Of a DNA stretch of 64,000 bases, positions 43,131-52,321 are shown piece after piece. The notes beneath the pieces are model-generated. The model saw only the letters and a program-made list of their open reading frames with translations, had not been told where the DNA came from and did not search any database. Source of the stretch: BAIKAL-G1 sp943370385 (GTDB taxonomy: Bacteria > Cyanobacteriota > Cyanobacteriia > PCC-6307 > Cyanobiaceae); the NCBI GenBank assembly GCA_943370385.1, contig CALRQT020000012.1:1-64000 (forward strand), in the 5' to 3' direction. How positions within the stretch are numbered: the first letter of the stretch is position 1; each line of letters begins with the position of its first letter. Made by a program: the position numbers and the translations under genes.

Positions 43131-43654
43131 CAGGCGTTCCCCAGATTCGAAATGGACTGGTCGATCAGGCGGGCCTGGGATTGGGCATCCAGTTTGTTGG
43201 TCAAACTGGCGAGTGCCTTCTCGATGGCGAGCCGGGCGGCCTCACGACGCAGTTGGTCGCGAACCCTGGAAACCTCGGCGTTGACATCGGAGTCAGCACC
43301 CTCCTTCAACAGGGCCATTTCCTGGATCGTGCGGCGGTCGCCTTCGAGGCGAATCGCCTGGGCCCGGGCTTTGCCATCGATCCGAATCTGGTCGGCCTTC
43401 GCCTGGGCAGTGCTGAGGTCCTGTTGGGCGACAGCCAGGGCTGCCGTGGCCTGGGCCAGGCTCTCTTCAGCATCTTTCAGGTCGGCGAGAATCAATTCCC
43501 GACGGCGCTGGAGAATCCCCCCAAGGAAACCTGGCAAAAACTTCACCAAAATGGCGATGACAATCGCCAAGTTGATGATATTGGTCTCGAAGAGATCAAG
43601 ATTGAGGCCAAAACTGCCGTGGGAGGCAAAGACAAGGGCGGTCAAGGATGTCAT
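43130..43654 (-). CDS. atpF: ATP synthase Fo subunit b
   Basis: 174-residue peripheral stalk subunit. One N-terminal transmembrane helix (about 24-46, with LFETNIINLAIVIAILVKFLPGFLG in part) is followed by a long charged coiled-coil (RRRELILADLKDAEESLAQA, LRREAARLAIEKALASL). The start overlaps the b' gene by four bases (ATGA), and the stop overlaps atpH. Confidence 0.95.
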   Translation of the reverse strand: MTSLTALVFASHGSFGLNLDLFETNIINLAIVIAILVKFLPGFLGGILQRRRELILADLKDAEESLAQATAALAVAQQDLSTAQAKADQIRIDGKARAQAIRLEGDRRTIQEMALLKEGADSDVNAEVSRVRDQLRREAARLAIEKALASLTNKLDAQSQARLIDQSISNLGNA

Positions 43655-44112
43655 TGCGCTGCCAGCAAACGGTCAACAATCAGGTCTCCGAGCTGCTTGG
43701 CATCGGCCTGAATCTGGCCGAGGGCCCCATCACGCTGGATATCCAACTCGCGGCGGGAGGCTTCCCGGGCCGCATTGGCAGATGCCGTTGCTACCGCCAG
43801 GGCCTCTCGGTAAAGCTGGTCGGATTCCTGCTCGGCCTCAACGATCAGGGCCTGGGCGGCCTTGCGGGCGTCCTTCAGCTGTTCCTTGAGGTCGGCTTGG
43901 AGCCGTTGGACCTGGGCAAGCTTCTGCTTGGCGTCGGCACGGCTGGTAGTGATGTAGCCCTCCCGCTCCTCCACGGTGCGACCAACGGGGCGGAAGAACA
44001 GAGCATTGAGAATCAAGGTGAGGAGCACCACCTGAACCGCCATCAGCGGCAGGGTGGCATCGAGGTCAAACAGACCTCCCTCCGTGGCACCTAGCAGAAG
44101 CCAGCTGGTCAT
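43651..44112 (-). CDS. atpG2 (atpF'): ATP synthase Fo subunit b'
   Basis: 153-residue second b-type subunit found only in photosynthetic organisms; forms a b/b' heterodimer. One transmembrane helix (LMAVQVVLLTLILNALFF, about 25-42) precedes a long coiled coil rich in Ala, Glu, Lys and Gln. I start at ATG 44112 (MTSWLLLGATEGGLFDLDATLP); the frame extends 17 codons upstream without similarity. The stop overlaps the atpF start. Confidence 0.94.
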   Translation of the reverse strand: MTSWLLLGATEGGLFDLDATLPLMAVQVVLLTLILNALFFRPVGRTVEEREGYITTSRADAKQKLAQVQRLQADLKEQLKDARKAAQALIVEAEQESDQLYREALAVATASANAAREASRRELDIQRDGALGQIQADAKQLGDLIVDRLLAAQ

Positions 44113-44216
44113 GAGGCGGGGGTGCGGGCGGATGATCCGACTTGAGGCCGACACTCCAGACAATCCTCTGCCCCAGGAGATCCGGAACGTCGGGCTTGAA
44201 GCGGAGTGGCGATGGC

Positions 44217-44261
44217 GTCGCCCTTAGGGGCGACGGGGGTGGCTGTCGCCCGAAGGGGCGA
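44217..44261. repeat. Two similar GC hairpins in the atpE-atpF' spacer
   Basis: GTCGCCC-TTAG-GGGCGAC at 44217-44234 and TCGCCC-GAAG-GGGCGA at 44246-44261, no T-run on either strand. They lie between atpE and atpF', where transcript processing or partial termination would explain the higher need for subunit c; that role is inference. Confidence 0.6.
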
Positions 44262-44372
44262 AGGGGCCGGAAAGCAGAAGGCGACGGGAGGGGGATAGGG
44301 GGAGGAAGGCCGGGTCGATCAGGGAACGATCGACCGCGGCAGGCTCCTGCCCCCACTCACCTCCGTTCGCGA

Positions 44373-44618
44373 TCAGGCGAAGGGGTTGGCGAACAGCAGC
44401 ACCAGGGCGACCACGAGGCCGTAGATGGTGAGAGCTTCCATGAAGGCCAGGGACAGCAGCAGGGTGCCGCGGATCTTGCCTTCGGCTTCAGGCTGACGCG
44501 CGATGCCTTCGACAGCGCCGCCGGCAGCGGTGCCCTGACCGATGCCGGGGCCGATGGCGCCCAGGCCGACAGCCAGGCCAGCAGCCAGGACAGACGCAGC
44601 GGAGGTGATGGAATCCAT
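44373..44618 (-). CDS. atpE: ATP synthase Fo subunit c
   Basis: 81-residue proteolipid that forms the proton-driven ring. Two helices with the Gly-rich AAGLAVGLGAIGPGIGQGTAAGGAVEGIARQPEAEGKI pattern (in part), and the proton-carrying Glu61 in LAFMEALTIYGLVVALVLLFA. ATG 44618 gives MDSITSAASVLAAG, as in other cyanobacteria. The 260 bp to atpF' contain two small GC hairpins that may influence the relative level of c versus b' mRNA. Confidence 0.97.
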   Translation of the reverse strand: MDSITSAASVLAAGLAVGLGAIGPGIGQGTAAGGAVEGIARQPEAEGKIRGTLLLSLAFMEALTIYGLVVALVLLFANPFA

Positions 44619-44780
44619 GGTGGAACGGGGAGTGTGGAGCGCTGGGATTGCGCGGGACGGACCGGGGACGAAACCCTGCGCTAAGGACATCTCAGAGCTG
44701 AGATGGGCCCGATGCAAACCGGACCTGCGCGAAGGGAGTTTGCCAGACCGGCGGACCGGCCTGGCGGGATCAGCAGCTGA

Positions 44781-45509
44781 TCAGTGGTGGGACTCGTGCA
44801 CCGCTTCGCCGATGTAGTAGGCGGCAAGGGTGGCGAAGATCAGGGCCTGGATAGCGCTGGTGAAAAGGCCCAGCAGCATGGCAGGCAGGGGCACCACAAG
44901 CGGTACGAGGAAGGCAAGCACCGCCACCACCAATTCGTCGGCCAGGATGTTGCCGAACAGACGAAAAGATAGCGACAGAGGCTTGGTGAAGTCCTCAACA
45001 ATCTTGAAGGGCACCATGATCGGAGTGGGTTCCACGTAGTACTCGAAGTACCGGAAACCCTTGCGGCTCAGGCCTGCATAGAAGTAGGCGAGAGACACCA
45101 ACAGGGCCAGAGCAATCGTGGTGTTGATGTCAGCTGTGGGGGCTCCCAGTTCACCGTGGGGAAGCGAAATCAGCTTCCACGGCACCAGGGCCCCACCCCA
45201 ATTGCTGACGAATATGAACAAGAAGAGGGTGCCGATGAACGGCAACCAATCGCGGTAGGCCTTCTCGCCAATCTGCTCGCGAGCCAAATCACGGATGTAG
45301 TCCCAGAGAAACTCCAGGAGGTTCTGAACACCGCGGGGATCGCGCTCGAGCTTGCGGGTACCGGCAATGACCAGGGCCAGCAGGGCACCGATCACAACCC
45401 AGGAGCTCAGGAAAACCTGGCCATGGATCTTGAGATTCCCGAGGTGCCAGTAGAGGTGTTGGCCCACCTCCAGTTCGGCTAGGGGAAGAGCGAGAGGCAA
45501 GGGAAGCAT
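44781..45509 (-). CDS. atpB (atpI): ATP synthase Fo subunit a
   Basis: 242-residue membrane subunit forming the proton half-channels. The family pattern is clear: WLPFIGTLFLFIFVSNWGGALVPW, ADINTTIALALLVSLAYFYAG, and the helix with the essential Arg in SLSFRLFGNILADELVV, ending with IQALIFATLAAYYIGEAVHE. ATG 45509 (MLPLPLALPL) is chosen; upstream in-frame sequence is unlike the family. Located after atp1 and before atpE, as usual. Confidence 0.96.
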   Translation of the reverse strand: MLPLPLALPLAELEVGQHLYWHLGNLKIHGQVFLSSWVVIGALLALVIAGTRKLERDPRGVQNLLEFLWDYIRDLAREQIGEKAYRDWLPFIGTLFLFIFVSNWGGALVPWKLISLPHGELGAPTADINTTIALALLVSLAYFYAGLSRKGFRYFEYYVEPTPIMVPFKIVEDFTKPLSLSFRLFGNILADELVVAVLAFLVPLVVPLPAMLLGLFTSAIQALIFATLAAYYIGEAVHESHH

Positions 45510-45607
45510 CTGGCTGAGATGTGCGGTGTCGCTAAGGCGACGGGTCGGGAACAACCGGCGGGGCCGGTATTAAGGGCCGGCGAAGCCGGTGGGGATGCGG
45601 CGAACGC

Positions 45608-45943
45608 TCAGGAGTCGAACAGCGCCTGCAGGATCAGGGCGGGCTTATAGAGCAGGAAGCCGAGAATGGCCGGCAACAGCTCCAGCTGGGGGAAGCGGGA
45701 TCCCGCCAGGACCAGCACCGCAGGCACGAGCAATTGGATCTTGCTCACCTTCTTGGAGCCGTTGCCGAGCTTGTTGACACTGCGGGCAAGGAGCCACAGA
45801 TACAACATCCCGGCGAGGGCTCCCACCAGCACACTGCCGGCGGTCGGTAGATCAAAGACCACAGCCGTGACGGCCACCGCCGCAGCGGAGACGATCAAGG
45901 TGGCCAGGATCAGGCGCTGCTTGAGCCTGGCGTAATCCTCCAT
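45608..45943 (-). CDS. atp1: ATP synthase-associated subunit I (Atp1)
   Basis: Small membrane protein at the head of ATP synthase operons, thought to help c-ring assembly or ion supply. From ATG 45943 the 111-residue product MEDYARLKQRLIL has four hydrophobic segments (IVSAAAVAVTAVVF, VGALAGMLYLWLLARSV, IQLLVPAVLVLAG, LLPAILGFLLYKPALIL). The frame runs upstream; GTG 46108 would add a 55-residue Pro/Ala/Ser-rich region, which I consider less likely but cannot exclude. Confidence 0.85.
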   Translation of the reverse strand: MEDYARLKQRLILATLIVSAAAVAVTAVVFDLPTAGSVLVGALAGMLYLWLLARSVNKLGNGSKKVSKIQLLVPAVLVLAGSRFPQLELLPAILGFLLYKPALILQALFDS

Positions 45944-46136
45944 TCCGTTACTGCCGACAGCCGAAGCGATCGGAGTGGCTGCGGCCGGGGTGGTCGCAGC
46001 CGGTAGGGAGGCACCTCCAGGCGGCTCATCACGGCTCTCCAAACCGAGCTGGACCCCCTGGGAGGGGGCCTCTTCGGAAGGAGAAACGGAGATTGCCTGC
46101 AAGGGCACAAAAGCTCTGATAAGCGCGCGGAATCTA

Positions 46137-47393
46137 TCACGCAGCACTGGCGCCGGTCCCAGGGGGCCGTAGCAGCAGCACCCTTTGGCCCAGAAGGGTG
46201 CGGGCCGTAGCCAGCACCTGCGGCTCGGACCAGCCCAAGGGGAGCTGGCCAAGGGCCGTGTCGGGCCCAGCCGCCTCGATGGCCTGGAGCAGGGTGAATC
46301 CCTCAGGGCTGAGATCCAGGGGCGCCATGTCGGAGTCCAGTAACGCCGTGCCTGGCCAACCCCAGAGACAGGGGTTACGGCTCCCTCTGGCGGTCAACAA
46401 CGTGGCGTCGACCTGCCAGTTGGGCTGGGCCATGGAACCGCGGCTAAGGAAAAACTCGAAGTGGCTGATGTCCGGATCGAGCTCTTCGACCAGCTGCCAC
46501 TGCTGGCGCTGGGGCAGGGCCCGGGCCCGCTCCAGCAGCTCCCCCTGCAGGAGGCGGGCGGGATCCCAAACTTGGGGATTGGAGAAGCCGGCAAAGACCA
46601 GATCAGCCGATTCCACAAAAGCAAACAGGCTCGCCAGGTTGTAGCTGGTCTCCTGGGGGTGGAGATACATGTCGGCGAAGTTGGCATCGGCCGCCGTATC
46701 AAGGGCCCAACGCTGCCGGTGATGGCGGGCGAGGCGGTTGCTTTCGGGCAACTTGTCAAAGAGTTGGCGGCCCAGGCGCAGCCCTTCCTCCCCCGTGCCC
46801 ACATCCAACAGGCCCAGGGCCCGCTGGCTGCGATGGATTTCCCAGCGGCCACCATCGGCATAGAGAAAGAGATGGAGCACACCCCCTGGCTTCAGCAGGG
46901 CCGCCAGCGAGGCCAAACCCGCCTCGGGTTGCCCCAGGTGGTGCAAGACCCCCACAGAATTGATGTAGTCGAAGGGCCCTTCACCGCCCAGCTCCAGCAG
47001 GCTGCGCTGCTCGATCCGTACCGCGGAACGCTGGTCGCCGCCGGAGCGGCGCAGCCGTTCGCGGGCCACGGCCAGGGCACCGGCACTGATATCCACCGCC
47101 AGGAGCTCTGATCCGGGGTTGAGATGGGCCAGGTAATCGGTACTCACGCCCGTACCGCAACCCGCATCAAGAATCCTCCTGGGCTCAGCAGCGGGACCCT
47201 GGGGCGGTAGGGCGCCCGTGCAGAAGGCCATCGCCGCATCCACGCACCAGCGCCAGTTGTATCCGGGCGGCGGTCCGTCCTGGAGCGGATCAGCGGGATA
47301 GGGGAAGCGGTCGTAGAAGGCACTCACCACGGGGGTGGCGCCATCGGCGGGGGCCTGGGTCATCAGCTGGAGGGGCGCAGGGCGGCCTGACAT
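46137..47393 (-). CDS. Class I SAM-dependent methyltransferase
   Basis: A 418-residue protein with an N-terminal methyltransferase: AFYDRFPYPADPLQ, SAM motif ILDAGCGTGVSTDYLA near 75-90, ELLAVDISAGALAVARERL (motif II acidic residue), and the INSVGVLHHL motif near 143. The C-terminal 200 residues (FADMYLHPQETSYNLASLF, DISHFEFFLSRG, PEGFTLLQAIEAAG) form an additional domain; this two-part build is seen in a cyanobacterial methyltransferase family. Substrate unknown. ATG 47393 is preferred, ATG 47363 is possible. It is divergent from apcE. Confidence 0.82.
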   Translation of the reverse strand: MSGRPAPLQLMTQAPADGATPVVSAFYDRFPYPADPLQDGPPPGYNWRWCVDAAMAFCTGALPPQGPAAEPRRILDAGCGTGVSTDYLAHLNPGSELLAVDISAGALAVARERLRRSGGDQRSAVRIEQRSLLELGGEGPFDYINSVGVLHHLGQPEAGLASLAALLKPGGVLHLFLYADGGRWEIHRSQRALGLLDVGTGEEGLRLGRQLFDKLPESNRLARHHRQRWALDTAADANFADMYLHPQETSYNLASLFAFVESADLVFAGFSNPQVWDPARLLQGELLERARALPQRQQWQLVEELDPDISHFEFFLSRGSMAQPNWQVDATLLTARGSRNPCLWGWPGTALLDSDMAPLDLSPEGFTLLQAIEAAGPDTALGQLPLGWSEPQVLATARTLLGQRVLLLRPPGTGASAA

Positions 47394-47521
47394 GGCGAGC
47401 TTTTCATGAACCCCGCCCAGCTGGACAGATTTAGACCCCCAGGCTGCAAACATTTGTTCAAGGGGCCCCGATCGGCCCATCGGCGAGCCGTAACGTGCCG
47501 AGGCCCGGTTCGCTCCCGTTC

Positions 47522-50500
47522 ATGACCGTGACCGCAAGCAGCGGCAGCACCAGGGTTGCTCCCCAGCGCTACGACACCCTGCCGCTCTCCAGCGTCCGTC
47601 AAGCGGAGCAGCAGGACCGTTTCCCAGATGGGGGGGAACTCGACACCCTCACCACGTTCTTCCAGAGCGGCCAGCTCCGGGTCGCTGCTGCTAAGCGGCT
47701 CTCGGCCAACGCCGAGGCGATCGTGGCCCGCGCCGCCAACCGCATCTTTGTCGGTGGCACGCCCCTGTCTTACCTGGATGCACCCCTCAGCCCTGCTACG
47801 GCTGACGCCACCCCCCTGGCCACCGACCAGGCCGCCTTCCAACGCTCGGTTCAGACCTTCGCCGGCGGCACAGCCAGCCGCGGCAACCTGATCACGCGCC
47901 TGCTGGAAGGGGCTGGCGGCGATGCCGACGTGCGGGTGGTGCTGCCCACGGGCTTCAACCCCATCAGCGTCGGTCCCTACGGGACCGAGCGGATGAAGAA
48001 ATCGATCCGCGACCTGGCCTGGTTCCTGCGCTACGTGGGCTATGCCGTGGTTGCCGGCGATCCCAGCATCCTGGCCGTGAACACCCGCGGGCTACGCGAC
48101 GTGCTCGAGAAGGGCTGCTCCCTAGCCGCCACCAACGTGGCCCTGCAGGAGATGCGTGCCGCCTCTGCCGACCTGCTCAAGGATCTGCCGGAAGCCCGCC
48201 AGCTGGTGATCGACAGCTTCAACGTGCTGATCAAGGAACTGGACGTTCCCACCCCGTCAGCCCGCCAGCGCCTGGGCAGCCCCGAGAACCAGGGCCTGCA
48301 GCTGCCCGCCACCTACGCCTTGGCCGCGGAAGGGGCCCAGCGCTTCATCATGCGCAAGGTGCTCACCGGCGCCCAAAAGGCCGAAGTGGTGCGCGCCGCC
48401 TACCGCCAGGTGTTTGAACGGGACATCGCCAAGGGCTATTCCCAGGTGGTGTGCCCGGTGGAAGCCACCCAGGTGCGCCAGGGCCAGCTCTCGATGCGGG
48501 AATTCATCCGCGCCCTCGGCCACAGCAAGGAGTATCGCCAGCAGTTCTACGGGCGCTTCTCCAACAGCCGGGCCGTGGAACTGGCCTTCCGCCACTTCCT
48601 CGGCCGGGGCATCAGCTCCCGCGAGGAGTTCACCCGCTACTTCGACATCGTTAGCGCCCAGGGTCTTAACGGCCTGGTGGATTCGCTGATCAACACGATC
48701 GAATACGGCCGGGTGTTTGGCGAAGAGACCGTTCCCTACCTGCGGGACATCGGCGAAGAGGCCCAGGAGAGCGCTGGTTGGGGTTCGAACCGCAAGCTGT
48801 TCCGCTTCAGCGCCCCCTTTGAGGGCGCTCCCCAGTACGTCACCCTCTACGCCAGCTACCGCCACCCCTTCGCCGACCAGCATCCCTACGGCGGTGGCAA
48901 CGATCCCCTGGCCCTCAACTACGGCGCCATCTTCCCGTCGGGCACGGCGTCGGTCGCCACCCGGCCAGCCCCCTTCAGCTACGACAGCCGCAGGATTTTG
49001 GTGGGCAATGGCATGCGCCAGCCCGGCCAGATGAACAGCCCCCAATTCCGGGCCTCCAGCCCCCGCAAGGTCGGGCCCAAGGTGGTGCGACTGCAGCAGA
49101 TCGCCACCGGCGGCAACTCGGTGCCCCGCCGCAGCGGCCAACCCAGCGTGCGCAACACCGAATCGAGCACCCAGGCGGTGATTCGGGCCGTGTATGTGCA
49201 GGTGCTGGGCACCGCCGGCTATGCCGGCGAACAGAACAAGGTGGAGGAGATCAAGCTCGAGAACGGCGATATCAGCCTGCGCGAGTTTGTGCGCCAGGTG
49301 GCCCGTTCCAACGCCTTCCGCCGCCGCTATTGGAGTGGCCTCTACATCTGTAAGGCGATCGAGGTGATGCACCGTCGCCTGCTGGGCCGCCCCACCTTTG
49401 GCCGCTGGGAAATCGACGCCTACTTCGATATGGCGGCCCGCAAGGGCTTCTATGGCGTCGTCGATGCCATGCTCAACAGCAACGAGTACGCCACAGCCTT
49501 CGGCGAGGACACGGTCCCCTACGAGCGCTTCATCACCCCCACGGACCTCAACACCCGTCGGGTGCCGGCCCTGAAGCGGGAGCTCGATGCCAGCGCCGTC
49601 GACCTGCGCCCCGGCAGCCGGCCCGATGTGCCCGTGCCCGCCGACTTCCGCTTCAGCGGCGAGCTCACGGCCCGCAACCTGAGTGGCCGCGGGGCACCGA
49701 TTCGCGGTGGCTGGAGTGTCCAATTGGCCGGTGACGACCAAGGGTTCCGCAGCAACGAGCCAGCGGTGCCCCAGGGTCCCGGCAGTATCCAGGCCGACCC
49801 GGAACCCAGCCGCCGCTGGAGCGCCCCCCGCTGGCAACCCGGTGGTGGCGTCACCGCCCTTTGGAGCTCTGGAGTGAGCGGCAGCTGGAGCGCCTCCACC
49901 ACGGCGCCCGTGAGCCCCACGGCCCCCCAGCCCTTCAAACCGTCGATCCGGGGCGATTGGCGCATCTCGGTGGCCACGGCCCCTGGCCTGGCCACCGGTC
50001 CGGTCCAGCCCAGCTCGGCCATGGCCAAGGCCCTTAGCAGCAGCGGCCGTCCCCAGGGCTTCGCCAAGCGGGCAGGCCTCTCCCGTCCCCTAGAACTCCC
50101 CGTGTTCCCCAGCGACACGGAGTTCCAACAGGTGATTGACGGGGTCTACCGCCAGCTGCTCAACCGACTGCCCCTGGCCGCCGAGCGCCTCGGCGATGCG
50201 GAATCCCAGCTGCGCAATGGCGGCCTCAGCGTCGCCGACTTCGTGGCCCGGGTCGCCGCCAGTGACCTGTTTGAGCGGCGTCTCAACCGCATGGCGCCCC
50301 TACGGGCGGCCACCGCGGCCCACATGGCCCTGCTCGGTCGGGCCGCCCAGGCCGAGGAAACCAGCCGCTTCCTGGCCACCCGGGTCAGCCGGGGCCTGGC
50401 CAAGGCGATCGACGAACTGGTCAGCAGTGCCGACTACGCCAACAGCTTTGGCCGCGATGGCGTGCCCTATGTGGCGGGGCTCGAGACCCAGGACGGCATC

Positions 50501-50581
50501 CCCTTGAGCACCGTCAACCGCACGGCCAGCCTCTATGGGGGTAACGCCGCCCTGAATCCGCCTAGCCGCGGCGCCATCTGA
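47522..50581 (+). CDS. apcE: Phycobilisome core-membrane linker LCM (ApcE)
   Basis: Giant linker that builds the phycobilisome core, docks it to the thylakoid and acts as terminal energy emitter. The 1019 residues show an N-terminal phycobiliprotein-like domain interrupted by a loop, with the bilin Cys at about 199 (EKGCSLAATN), then three linker (REP) domains at about 269-400, 549-690 and 866-1000, each with the VIRAVYxQVL-type and SNEYAxxFGEDxVPYxR-type ends. Three REP domains imply a three-cylinder core. The arm between REP2 and REP3 (about 700-850) is a Trp/Ser/Arg-rich, low-complexity linker. ATG 47522 is the start. Confidence 0.97.
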   Translation: MTVTASSGSTRVAPQRYDTLPLSSVRQAEQQDRFPDGGELDTLTTFFQSGQLRVAAAKRLSANAEAIVARAANRIFVGGTPLSYLDAPLSPATADATPLATDQAAFQRSVQTFAGGTASRGNLITRLLEGAGGDADVRVVLPTGFNPISVGPYGTERMKKSIRDLAWFLRYVGYAVVAGDPSILAVNTRGLRDVLEKGCSLAATNVALQEMRAASADLLKDLPEARQLVIDSFNVLIKELDVPTPSARQRLGSPENQGLQLPATYALAAEGAQRFIMRKVLTGAQKAEVVRAAYRQVFERDIAKGYSQVVCPVEATQVRQGQLSMREFIRALGHSKEYRQQFYGRFSNSRAVELAFRHFLGRGISSREEFTRYFDIVSAQGLNGLVDSLINTIEYGRVFGEETVPYLRDIGEEAQESAGWGSNRKLFRFSAPFEGAPQYVTLYASYRHPFADQHPYGGGNDPLALNYGAIFPSGTASVATRPAPFSYDSRRILVGNGMRQPGQMNSPQFRASSPRKVGPKVVRLQQIATGGNSVPRRSGQPSVRNTESSTQAVIRAVYVQVLGTAGYAGEQNKVEEIKLENGDISLREFVRQVARSNAFRRRYWSGLYICKAIEVMHRRLLGRPTFGRWEIDAYFDMAARKGFYGVVDAMLNSNEYATAFGEDTVPYERFITPTDLNTRRVPALKRELDASAVDLRPGSRPDVPVPADFRFSGELTARNLSGRGAPIRGGWSVQLAGDDQGFRSNEPAVPQGPGSIQADPEPSRRWSAPRWQPGGGVTALWSSGVSGSWSASTTAPVSPTAPQPFKPSIRGDWRISVATAPGLATGPVQPSSAMAKALSSSGRPQGFAKRAGLSRPLELPVFPSDTEFQQVIDGVYRQLLNRLPLAAERLGDAESQLRNGGLSVADFVARVAASDLFERRLNRMAPLRAATAAHMALLGRAAQAEETSRFLATRVSRGLAKAIDELVSSADYANSFGRDGVPYVAGLETQDGIPLSTVNRTASLYGGNAALNPPSRGAI

Positions 50582-50693
50582 ACGATCGAAGGATCGAAGC
50601 CCAGCCAGCTCCCGGGGCCGATGCGGTCCAAGGGAGTTGGCCAGCCAGTCGGGCCGTCCCCAGGGACGAGCAGCTGACGACCATCCCCACCTT

Positions 50694-50727
50694 GACCCAG
50701 GCCAAGAGCCTGGGTCTTTTTGTTTTT
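50694..50727 (+). terminator. Rho-independent terminator of apcE
   Basis: A 9-bp perfect stem GACCCAGGC / GCCTGGGTC around CAAGA, followed by TTTTTGTTTTT. It lies about 113 bp past the apcE stop, so apcE is terminated apart from apcABC. Confidence 0.93.
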
Positions 50728-51070
50728 GAGCCAAATGGGGCTAAGTCTGCCGAATTGCAAGATGTCTTTACAGGCCAATCAAGCCTGGGAATTGTTGACA
50801 ATCCCTATCCGGCAACCCTATTCACAATTTCAGCGAAAAGCATTGCGGGCCAAGGACTTTCAGCAATCAGGCAGCCGTGAAGAACTGTTACCAAGGCGGC
50901 TCTTGCTCCGGCTCCCTAGCGCAGAATGACTCGGCGAACAGCACTGCTGACGCCTCCCCCGGACCCAGGTCAAGCAAGCAAAGCTTGCAAGACCAAAGCC
51001 GAGGGTGCCACCCTTACCCACCGGATATCGGTCACCATTCTGGCGACCGCTTGTTTCGAGGCAGAACTGC
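50728..51070. other. Long upstream region of apcABC
   Basis: About 340 bp between the apcE terminator and the apcA start, less GC-rich than the coding DNA in its first half. It contains the promoter listed below and then a leader of roughly 240 bases if that promoter is used. Long 5' leaders are common for phycobilisome genes. No frame here is convincing. Confidence 0.6.
50795..50824 (+). promoter_or_regulatory. Likely sigma70-type promoter of apcABC
   Basis: A consensus TTGACA box (50795-50800), an 18-bp spacer and TATTCA (50819-50824). It is placed after the apcE terminator and upstream of apcA. The -35 matches fully; the -10 is moderate. Confidence 0.5.
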
Positions 51071-51556
51071 ATGAGCATCGTCTCCAACTCGATCATCAAC
51101 GCGGACGCCGAAGCCCGCTACCTCAGCCCTGGCGAACTCGACCAGATCAAGTCCTTCGTGAGTGGCGGTCAGCGCCGTTTGCGGGTGGCCCAGGTCTTGA
51201 GCGAGAGCCGCGAGCGCATCGTCAAGCAGGCCGGCGGTCAGCTGTTCCAAAAGCGTCCCGATCTGATCTCCCCCGGCGGCAATGCCTACGGCGAGGAGAT
51301 GACCGCTTCCTGTCTGCGGGACATGGACTACTACCTCCGCCTGGTGACCTACGGGGTCATCGCCGGTGATGTCACCCCGATTGAAGAAATCGGCATCATC
51401 GGTGCCCGTGAGATGTACCGCTCCCTCGGCACCCCCCTCGAGGCCATGGCAGAAGCCGTGCGCGAGATGAAGGCTGCGTCCACGAGCCTGCTCACCGGCG
51501 CTGATGCCGAAGAAGCCGGCTTCTACTTCGACTACGTCGTCGGCGCCCTCTCCTGA
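51071..51556 (+). CDS. apcA: Allophycocyanin alpha chain
   Basis: 161-residue phycobilisome core protein; binds one phycocyanobilin at Cys81 (TASCLRDMDYYLRL). The N-terminus SIVSNSIINADAEARYLSPGEL and the C-terminus with GFYFDYVVGALS are typical of ApcA. Forms the alpha-beta trimers of the core cylinders with ApcB, encoded 40 bp downstream. Confidence 0.97.
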   Translation: MSIVSNSIINADAEARYLSPGELDQIKSFVSGGQRRLRVAQVLSESRERIVKQAGGQLFQKRPDLISPGGNAYGEEMTASCLRDMDYYLRLVTYGVIAGDVTPIEEIGIIGAREMYRSLGTPLEAMAEAVREMKAASTSLLTGADAEEAGFYFDYVVGALS

Positions 51557-51596
51557 GGCTGCTTCCCTTCACCCCTCCGCCTCTTTTCAAGGTTCC

Positions 51597-52085
51597 ATGC
51601 AAGACGCCATCACCAACGTCATCAACCAGGCAGACGTCCAAGGCCTGTACCTCGACACCTCCTCCATGGGGCGTCTCGAGCAGTATTTCGCCAGTGGCGA
51701 GCTGCGCGTGCGTGCTGCCACCACCATCAGCGCCAACGCCTCCTCGATCATCAAGGAAGCCGTAGCCAAGTCGCTGCTGTACTCGGACATCACCCGTCCC
51801 GGCGGCAACATGTACACCTGCCGTCGTTACGCGGCCTGCATCCGCGACCTCGACTACTACCTGCGCTACGCCACCTACGCCATGCTGGCCGGTGACACCT
51901 CCATCCTGGATGAGCGGGTGCTCAATGGCCTCAAGGAGACCTACAACTCCCTGGGCGTGCCCATCGGTGCCACCGTGCAATCGATCCAGGCCATGAAGGA
52001 AGCCACCGCAGCCCTGGTCGGCCCTGATGCTGGTCGGGAAATGGGTGTCTACTTCGACTACATCAGCTCCGGCCTGGGTAACTGA
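51597..52085 (+). CDS. apcB: Allophycocyanin beta chain
   Basis: 162-residue partner of ApcA. The bilin Cys81 is in AACIRDLDYYLRYATY, and Asn71 in GGNMY is the site that is methylated in beta phycobiliproteins. N-terminus MQDAITNVINQADVQGLYLD and C-terminus YFDYISSGLG are as in other ApcB. Lies between apcA and apcC in one operon. Confidence 0.97.
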   Translation: MQDAITNVINQADVQGLYLDTSSMGRLEQYFASGELRVRAATTISANASSIIKEAVAKSLLYSDITRPGGNMYTCRRYAACIRDLDYYLRYATYAMLAGDTSILDERVLNGLKETYNSLGVPIGATVQSIQAMKEATAALVGPDAGREMGVYFDYISSGLGN

Positions 52086-52120
52086 TCCCTGCCAACGGCA
52101 CACCCTGCGGATCCTTACCC

Positions 52121-52321
52121 ATGCGCCTGTTCAAGATCACAGCCTGCATTCCCTGCCCTGAAAAAACTCGGAGCCAACGGGAGCTGCAGAACACCTTCTT
52201 TACCAAGTGGGTGCCCTATGAAAGCTGGTTCGCTGAACAGCAGCGAATTATGAAGCAGGGCGGCAAGATCCTGAAGGTGGAACTGGTCTCCGGTCGCCGC
52301 CAGGTCAACGTCGGCAACTGA
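52121..52321 (+). CDS. apcC: Phycobilisome core linker LC (ApcC)
   Basis: 66-residue cap linker of the core cylinders, about 7.8 kDa. The CpcD-like fold is clear from RLFKITACIPCPEKTRSQRELQNTFFTK (in part) and the ending ILKVELVSGRRQVNV. Last gene of apcABC; a repeat-hairpin begins at its stop codon and a terminator follows at 52434. Confidence 0.96.
   Translation: MRLFKITACIPCPEKTRSQRELQNTFFTKWVPYESWFAEQQRIMKQGGKILKVELVSGRRQVNVGN

Noticed and set aside
41631..43889. 752-codon open frame antisense to atpA-atpH-atpF
   Set aside because: It spans three certain ATP synthase genes and shows no protein family pattern; a GC-rich shadow frame.
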